Made by a program: the position numbers and the translations under genes | Shown: in pieces, positions 35,682 to 40,656 of the stretch | How the letters are laid out: the number at the start of each line of letters is the position of its first letter | How positions within the stretch are numbered: the stretch's first letter is position 1 | The notes under the pieces: generated by a model | The model's database searches: none | What the model was told of the DNA's origin: nothing | What the model saw: the letters and a program-made list of their open reading frames with translations, nothing else | From: Paracoccaceae bacterium | GTDB lineage: Bacteria > Pseudomonadota > Alphaproteobacteria > Rhodobacterales > Rhodobacteraceae | DNA length: 40,656 nucleotides | Assembly: GCA_003354145.1 (NCBI GenBank) | Contig: PIVL01000006.1 | Span: forward strand, 1-40,656 | Reading direction: 5' to 3'

Positions 35682-36461
35682 TTACATGGTTATATTGGTG
35701 GCACCACCATCCAACAACAGGTTCTGCCCGACAATAAACCCAGCATGCTGTGAACACAGGAACGCACAGGCGGCACCAAATTCTTGCCGTGTTCCATATC
35801 GCGCCGCAGGAATCGTTGCCTCGCGATTGGTTCGCGCCTCGGCAACCGTGACGCCTTGCGCCGACGCGGCACCACTGTCCAGTCCGGCAGCGCGATCCGT
35901 GTCATGTATCCCCGGCAACAGATTGTTGATGTTGACGCCGCTGCCCGCAACCTGTCGGGACGTTCCAGCGACATAGCCGGTCAGACCGGTGCGTGCCGAA
36001 TTGGACAGGCCCAGCACACCAATCGGCGCGCGCACCGACTGGCTGGTGATGTTGACCACCCGACCCCAGCCCCGATTCATCATGCCCGGCACCAAGGCTT
36101 TGATCAGCGCAATTGGCGCCAGCATGTTGGCATCAAGTGCTTTGATGAAATCCTCGCGGTCCCAGTCTGACCACATACCCGGAGGCGGCCCACCTGCATT
36201 GTTCACCAGTATGTCAACGTCCCCGGCAGCCGCCAGAACCGCCGCCTGCCCCTCGGCTGTGGCAACATCTGCAGCCACAGTGGTCACTTCCACTCCGTAG
36301 GTATCGCGGATCGCCTGTGCTGATTCTTCAAGCGCGTCGGACGCGCGCGCGTTCATCACCAAATTGACACCCGCTTCGGCCAATGCCTCGGCACAGCCTA
36401 ATCCCAAACCTTTGCTGCTGGCGCAAACCAACGCCCGTTTACCAGCAATCCCTAAATCCAT
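35682..36461 (-). CDS. Atypical SDR-family oxidoreductase lacking the Tyr-x3-Lys motif
   Basis: 259-residue SDR fold with the cofactor loop ASSKGLGLG (14-22), NNAGG in DILVNNAGGPPPG, catalytic Ser140 in NITSQSV, and a C-terminal GQNLLLDGG. Where Tyr-x3-Lys should stand it reads Ser153-Asn-Ser-Ala-Arg157 (GLSNSARTGL), a variant seen in a subgroup annotated as 3-oxoacyl-ACP reductases. The mechanism or substrate may therefore differ. ATG 36461 with AGGAG seven bases upstream is chosen over an extension to 36560. It is coupled to the downstream HEAT-repeat gene. Confidence 0.87.
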   Translation of the reverse strand: MDLGIAGKRALVCASSKGLGLGCAEALAEAGVNLVMNARASDALEESAQAIRDTYGVEVTTVAADVATAEGQAAVLAAAGDVDILVNNAGGPPPGMWSDWDREDFIKALDANMLAPIALIKALVPGMMNRGWGRVVNITSQSVRAPIGVLGLSNSARTGLTGYVAGTSRQVAGSGVNINNLLPGIHDTDRAAGLDSGAASAQGVTVAEARTNREATIPAARYGTRQEFGAACAFLCSQHAGFIVGQNLLLDGGATNITM

Positions 36462-36635
36462 TTCCGCTCTCCTAATTTTCGCGATCTGGCACAGACGTAA
36501 CACTGCCTGCACCCTGTTTGCCAGCAAATCACCGATGATCTCACTATATTTTTGCCACAATCTGGTTCTATAAAGTATTGGAAAACGGCTTGACTACGCC
36601 CAACTTAGTACGACACCCAACAAGAGCACCCTATC

Positions 36636-37643
36636 GTGAGCATTCATTTATCCCAGGCCCAAAGCATTCCAGTCTACCGAGCCAACGCATTTCGTGTCAG
36701 TGACGGTGCGAATTTTGGTGATGGAATTTCGGTATGTGACGATCTGATTCCGGACGACATTTATACCTTGAAAACCGGCGCAGCACGCGAGCGCCTGTCG
36801 ATTCACGCCCTTAAGGACGGGACATTCACGATTGCCGATAACACCGAAATTGGCGAACCCGGTGCAATGGTACATCTGGATGGCGCTCTGATCCTGATGT
36901 CGCCCGCCGGGCAAAATACAGACGCCATCGTATTGGTCGAAGTCGACCAGGACGGCGACATCGCTGCCATTTACTTGCTGCCTTTGGCGCCACTGATTGA
37001 AAAAACCGACTATACCTTAGTCGGGACTGACCACGACGCCGCCCGGCAAAAATTTGCCCAAGTGGCCTGTGTGTCCTTTACCCGCGGCACTCACATCACG
37101 ATGGCATCCGGCGCACAGATACCAATTGAAGACCTGCAGATTGGCGATCGCGTCCTGACCCGCGATGAAGGAGCACAACAGGTTCGCTGGATCGGTCAAA
37201 GCACCGTGCGTGCAACCGGTGATTTCGCCCCAATTGTGGTGACCGCTGGAACGCTCAACAACAGCAACGACCTGACAGTAAGCCCGGATCACCGTTTGTT
37301 CGTCTATCAACGCTCTGACCAAATCGGCGCAGGCCAATCTGAGCTATTGGTCAAAGCCCGCCATCTGGTCAACGGCGAAAGCGTCCATGTGCAAAGTGGT
37401 GGTTTCGTTGACTATTTCCAAATCCTGTTTGACAGCCACCATATCATTTACGCCGAAGGCATCGCGGCAGAATCCATGCTGGTTGATCCCCGGACCCGGC
37501 CAGCCTTGCCGCCAGAACTGCTCGAAAAGCTAAGCGGCATGCCAGAACATGCAGGCCGCGACAGTCACGGTCTGGATGTGCAAAAGGCATTGTTAGACCG
37601 CCCTGACGCAATCCAGTTGTTGCGACGGGCCTCAATGGAGTAG
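36636..37643 (+). CDS. Hint (Hedgehog/intein) domain protein
   Basis: 335 residues. The Hint module starts at Cys145 (ACVSFTRGTHITMASG) and continues with IPIEDLQIGDRVLTRDEGAQQVRWIG, SPDHRLFV (His219), VKARHLVNGESV and FDSHHIIYAEGIAAESM, all of the Hint_2 type common in Rhodobacteraceae. The 144-residue N-terminal part (VYRANAFRVSDGANFGDGISVCDDLIPDD...) is the usual beta-rich prefix of these proteins. Autocleavage at Cys145 is possible but not shown; the function in roseobacters is unknown. The start is a GTG at 36636 with a modest AAGAG upstream. Confidence 0.88.
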   Translation: MSIHLSQAQSIPVYRANAFRVSDGANFGDGISVCDDLIPDDIYTLKTGAARERLSIHALKDGTFTIADNTEIGEPGAMVHLDGALILMSPAGQNTDAIVLVEVDQDGDIAAIYLLPLAPLIEKTDYTLVGTDHDAARQKFAQVACVSFTRGTHITMASGAQIPIEDLQIGDRVLTRDEGAQQVRWIGQSTVRATGDFAPIVVTAGTLNNSNDLTVSPDHRLFVYQRSDQIGAGQSELLVKARHLVNGESVHVQSGGFVDYFQILFDSHHIIYAEGIAAESMLVDPRTRPALPPELLEKLSGMPEHAGRDSHGLDVQKALLDRPDAIQLLRRASME

Positions 37644-37647
37644 ATGC

Positions 37648-37663
37648 GTGGGTTTTCACCCAC
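37648..37663. repeat. Hairpin immediately after the Hint gene
   Basis: GTGGGT / ACCCAC around TTTC, 4 bp after the stop codon and embedded in a GCGTGGG...CCCTACGC stretch. It may serve as a transcript end or be one copy of a short dispersed repeat; there is no T-run. Confidence 0.35.
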
Positions 37664-37763
37664 CCTACGCCAAATATTCAGCGTCATTGCTTGATCTCAT
37701 GCGAATAAACCTCTGCGTGTCTACATTCTTGCGCTGTGCTCAATCCCTCCCTATACGCGCCTT

Positions 37764-39371
37764 ATGTTAGACTCTGCTACAAATCGCCCAGAACTGCCGC
37801 CCGAAATCGCCCGACGGCGCACATTCGCCATCATTTCGCATCCGGATGCCGGCAAGACCACGCTAACCGAGAAATTCCTGCTTTTTGGCGGCGCTATCCA
37901 AATGGCGGGACAGGTCCGCGCCAAAGGCGAATCCCGTCGTACACGATCCGATTTCATGCAGATGGAAAAAGACCGGGGAATATCCGTGTCGGCATCGGCA
38001 ATGTCCTTTGACTACAAAGATTTGCGGTTCAACCTTGTGGACACGCCAGGTCACTCGGATTTCTCAGAGGATACCTATCGCACACTGACTGCTGTGGATG
38101 CGGCCGTGATGGTTATTGATGGCGCTAAAGGTGTCGAAAGCCAGACGCAAAAGCTGTTTGAAGTGTGCCGTCTACGCGATCTTCCAATCCTGACATTCTG
38201 CAACAAGATGGACCGCGAAAGCCGTGACATCTTCGAAATTATTGACGAAATTCAGGAAAATCTGGCCATCGACGTGACCCCGGCCAGTTGGCCCATTGGT
38301 GTGGGTCGCGATTTTGTCGGCTGCTACGATATTCTTCGCGACCGGCTGGAGTTGATGGACCGCGCAGACCGCAATAAGATATCGCAAAGCATTGAAATCA
38401 ATGGGCTTGATGACCCTCTTTTAGAAGAACATATACCTGCCAACTTGCTTGCACAGTTCCGCGAAGAGCTGGAAATGGCTACCGAGTTGCTTCCGAAACT
38501 TGACCCGCAGGCAGTGCTGGAAGGGCATATGACTCCTATCTGGTTCGGCTCGGCAATCAACTCTTTCGGTGTAAAGGAACTGATGGACGGCATCGGGACT
38601 TATGGCCCGCAACCACAGATCCAGTCGGCTGAGCCGCGAAATATTTGCCCTGAAGAAACCAAAGTCACTGGGTTTGTGTTCAAAGTTCAGGCCAATATGG
38701 ATCCAAAGCACCGTGATCGGGTGGCGTTTGTGCGTATGGCGTCTGGGCATCTGAAACGTGGTATGAAATTGACCCATGTGCGGACCAAAAAGGTCATGTC
38801 GATTTCAAACCCGGTGTTGTTTCTGGCTTCAGATCGCGCACTTGCCGAAGAGGCTTGGGCAGGCGACATTATCGGCATCCCCAATCACGGCCAATTGCGC
38901 ATCGGCGACACATTGACCGAGGGCGAACTTTTACGCGTAAGCGGCATTCCCAGTTTTGCACCGGAATTGTTGCAGACCGTCCGCGCGGGTGATCCGCTTA
39001 AATCCAAACATCTTGAAAAGGCATTAATGCAGTTCGCAGAAGAAGGTGCCGCAAAAGTGTTCAAACCCGCCATTGGCTCTGGGTTTGTCGTCGGCGTCGT
39101 AGGACAATTGCAATTTGAGGTGCTTGCCAGTCGCATCGAGCTTGAATATGGGCTTCCGGTCCGGTTTGAACCGACGCAGTTCACCTCGGCTCGCTGGATT
39201 AACGGAGAACAACAAGCCGTTGATAAATTTGTGAATTTGAACAAACAACATATCGCACATGATAATGATAACGACCTTGTTTACTTGACCAGACTGCAGT
39301 GGGATATCGACAGGGTTGAACGGGATTTTCCGGATGTTAAACTGACTGCAACCAAGGAAATGATGGTATAA
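37764..39371 (+). CDS. prfC: Peptide chain release factor 3
   Basis: 535-residue translational GTPase that recycles RF1/RF2 from the ribosome after termination. G1 is SHPDAGKTT (25-33), followed by the RF3-type ESRRTRSDFMQMEKDRGISVSASAMSF, G3 VDTPGHSDFSEDTYRTL and G4 CNKMDRESRD. Domain II/III landmarks are FVRMASGHLKRGMKL and KVFKPAIGSGFVVGVVGQLQFEVL. Full length. A glycosyltransferase gene starts 6 bp after its stop. Confidence 0.97.
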   Translation: MLDSATNRPELPPEIARRRTFAIISHPDAGKTTLTEKFLLFGGAIQMAGQVRAKGESRRTRSDFMQMEKDRGISVSASAMSFDYKDLRFNLVDTPGHSDFSEDTYRTLTAVDAAVMVIDGAKGVESQTQKLFEVCRLRDLPILTFCNKMDRESRDIFEIIDEIQENLAIDVTPASWPIGVGRDFVGCYDILRDRLELMDRADRNKISQSIEINGLDDPLLEEHIPANLLAQFREELEMATELLPKLDPQAVLEGHMTPIWFGSAINSFGVKELMDGIGTYGPQPQIQSAEPRNICPEETKVTGFVFKVQANMDPKHRDRVAFVRMASGHLKRGMKLTHVRTKKVMSISNPVLFLASDRALAEEAWAGDIIGIPNHGQLRIGDTLTEGELLRVSGIPSFAPELLQTVRAGDPLKSKHLEKALMQFAEEGAAKVFKPAIGSGFVVGVVGQLQFEVLASRIELEYGLPVRFEPTQFTSARWINGEQQAVDKFVNLNKQHIAHDNDNDLVYLTRLQWDIDRVERDFPDVKLTATKEMMV

Positions 39372-39377
39372 ACAACA

Positions 39378-40397
39378 ATGTCCCCCCAAGACGGCGAGAA
39401 TGACTGCACTATCAAAGTGCCGCCAGACCGGGTGGTCAGGGACGCAGCCAGGCTTCGCTGGGGCATTGTGGCGACAGTTCTCGCACCTCTTCGCGATATT
39501 GCCCGGTTTGCGGCCTTTCATCTTGACCTTGGCGCGTCCGAGATCAACATTTATCTTGATCGGCCCGACGCGGAAATAGTTGAATTTTTCGCACCTTTTA
39601 AGACCATCAAAATCGTTCAATGCGACGAACAATACTGGGACGGAAAACGAGAAAAAGCACGCAGTACCCATCAGCTACGGCAGGCTTTTAATGCGACACG
39701 ATGCTACAAACGCAGCAAAATGGATTGGTTGTGCCACATCGATGTTGACGAATTTTTGCTAACCCAGTCCCCAATCGCCGAAAACCTTGCAAATGCCCCG
39801 GATGACGCTGCCTATATGCAGATGCTTCCTGTTGAGCTGCTGTCTCAATCCAACCCGTTTACTGGTCCTTCATCCTTTAAGTTGACCTGTGCCAGCGCAA
39901 GTCAGCCGTCTTCTGTTGTGACTACAATTTACCCTGAATTTGGCCCGTTCTTACGCGATGGCTTCATCAGTCACACGGCAGGCAAGTATTTTGCGCGCCC
40001 CCGCCTGGACAACTTGCGAATGGGAATTCATTCGCTGCGCCACCAAGGCAAATATGTCCGTAACGGAGAAACATTCAAAACCGTTTACGTTGGCCACGCT
40101 CATGCGCCTGATTGGGATGTTTTCAACAAGCATATGAAGTTCCGAATGTCGCATGGATCTTATCGCAGAAAGCCAAATGAAAGCATGAAACTGCAAGACA
40201 TCCTTCAAGTGATTAGCAAATCCGAAGGTGAACCCGGTCTACGACGGTTTTATGATGATGTCTGCCTTGCCACACCAAGCCTGCTTGAGCGATTGAGTGA
40301 ACATGATATGTTGCTCACTGCGCGGCTTGATCTGGATGCCAAAGTTGCCCGCTGGTTCGGAGATCTACCGGCAACAGCGCAGGAAACAAGGGCATGA
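39378..40397 (+). CDS. Family 2-type glycosyltransferase (Glyco_tranf_2_4-like)
   Basis: 339 residues. The N-terminal region WGIVATVLAPLRDIARFAAFHLDLGASEINIYLD and the acidic metal/nucleotide-sugar site HIDVDEFLL (120-127) fit the Glyco_tranf_2_4 type, found in Rhodobacteraceae envelope or exopolysaccharide loci. A conserved HxxRHQGKYVRNG and VGHAHA lie further on. No membrane segment is visible, so it should act at the cytoplasmic face. The sugar and acceptor are unknown. It overlaps the next, paralogous gene by 4 bp. Confidence 0.85.
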   Translation: MSPQDGENDCTIKVPPDRVVRDAARLRWGIVATVLAPLRDIARFAAFHLDLGASEINIYLDRPDAEIVEFFAPFKTIKIVQCDEQYWDGKREKARSTHQLRQAFNATRCYKRSKMDWLCHIDVDEFLLTQSPIAENLANAPDDAAYMQMLPVELLSQSNPFTGPSSFKLTCASASQPSSVVTTIYPEFGPFLRDGFISHTAGKYFARPRLDNLRMGIHSLRHQGKYVRNGETFKTVYVGHAHAPDWDVFNKHMKFRMSHGSYRRKPNESMKLQDILQVISKSEGEPGLRRFYDDVCLATPSLLERLSEHDMLLTARLDLDAKVARWFGDLPATAQETRA

Positions 40398-40656
40398 CCA
40401 AATGGGGATTGGTTGCCACAATCAAGGCAGATACGAACGACATATTGCAGTTTGCGGCCTATCATCTCGATCGTGGCGCGCATCGACTTTACATCTTTCT
40501 GGATGCTGACAATCCGACCGCCTATTCAACCCTGAAAGCGCATCCAAAAATCCGCGTAACCTTTTGTGATGACAGCTATTGGAAGGCCGCAGGTGGGCGG
40601 CCCAAAAAACATCAGGTCCGCCAGACACATAATGCAACACGAGCCTACGGGCGCCG
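40394..40656 (+). CDS. Second paralogous glycosyltransferase, N-terminal part (cut by window edge)
   Basis: ATG at 40394 overlaps the preceding stop (ATGA) and opens 87 codons to the window end. The product begins MTKWGLVATIKADTNDILQF and continues with AAYHLDRGAHRLYIFLD, FCDDSYWK, and HQVRQTHNATRAYGR. Each block aligns with the gene just upstream (WGIVATV..., AAFHLDLGASEINIYLD, QCDEQYWD, HQLRQAFNATRCYKR), so the two are tandem duplicates. The catalytic acidic site is beyond the edge. Confidence 0.85.
   Translation, partial: MTKWGLVATIKADTNDILQFAAYHLDRGAHRLYIFLDADNPTAYSTLKAHPKIRVTFCDDSYWKAAGGRPKKHQVRQTHNATRAYGR

Noticed and set aside
1-40656. CRISPR array, transposase, integrase, phage or plasmid genes
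   Set aside because: No regularly spaced repeats and no recognisable mobile-element proteins were found in any frame.

Overview
The window looks like chromosomal DNA of a marine Rhodobacteraceae (Roseobacter-group) alphaproteobacterium. The inference rests on the long B12-dependent ribonucleotide reductase, the two-domain cold-shock protein next to a DUF192 gene and tRNA-Pro, a PpiD-like foldase directly before trpE, the alr / MlaE-MlaF / PqiA-like / radA / cvpA / purF order, the surE-pcm-nlpD-like run facing a DUF815-tatC-tatB-tatA run, a pyrrolysine-free MttB homologue, and a Hint-domain protein. Most of the window is well-packed core genome. No insertion sequence, phage, plasmid or CRISPR structure is visible.

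Layout. 1-962 is the N-terminal part of cysS on the minus strand. 1224-4202 carries a PLP aminotransferase and an MttB-superfamily methyltransferase. They converge on nrdJ (4517-8170, minus) across a hairpin-rich 314-bp gap. 8171-9005 holds the nrdJ leader, an ambiguous AT-rich tract and tRNA-Pro(UGG). 9162-10922 (minus) holds a secreted DUF192 protein, a double cold-shock-domain protein and pdxH, with fabI divergent from pdxH. 12020-17317 holds gpt, a second aminotransferase, the PpiD-like foldase and trpE. 17462-20885 is a tightly coupled run of alr, mlaE, mlaF, an AT-rich orphan membrane gene and a PqiA-like gene, followed by radA, cvpA, purF, a small PilP/GspC-like protein and an SDR. 25793-28424 is surE-pcm-nlpD-like. 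28431-30948 (minus) is tatA-tatB-tatC-DUF815.

The last quarter is more accessory. It holds a small ABM-like protein with a WYL regulator behind a perfect inverted repeat, an orphan FbpC/PotA-type ABC ATPase, an AS3MT-like arsenite methyltransferase, a HEAT-repeat (AlkD/COG4335-like) protein coupled to an atypical SDR, a Hint-domain protein, prfC, and two tandem paralogous glycosyltransferases, the second cut by the window edge.

Most notable items: a compositionally foreign membrane ORF inserted between mlaF and the PqiA-like gene without breaking translational coupling; a deletion remnant of a LysE-family exporter behind fabI; a 9-bp-arm inverted repeat that looks like the operator of the WYL module; the structured DNA between mttB-like and nrdJ and upstream of nrdJ; and an animal-like ArsM. 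No clearly new defence or biosynthetic system was identified.
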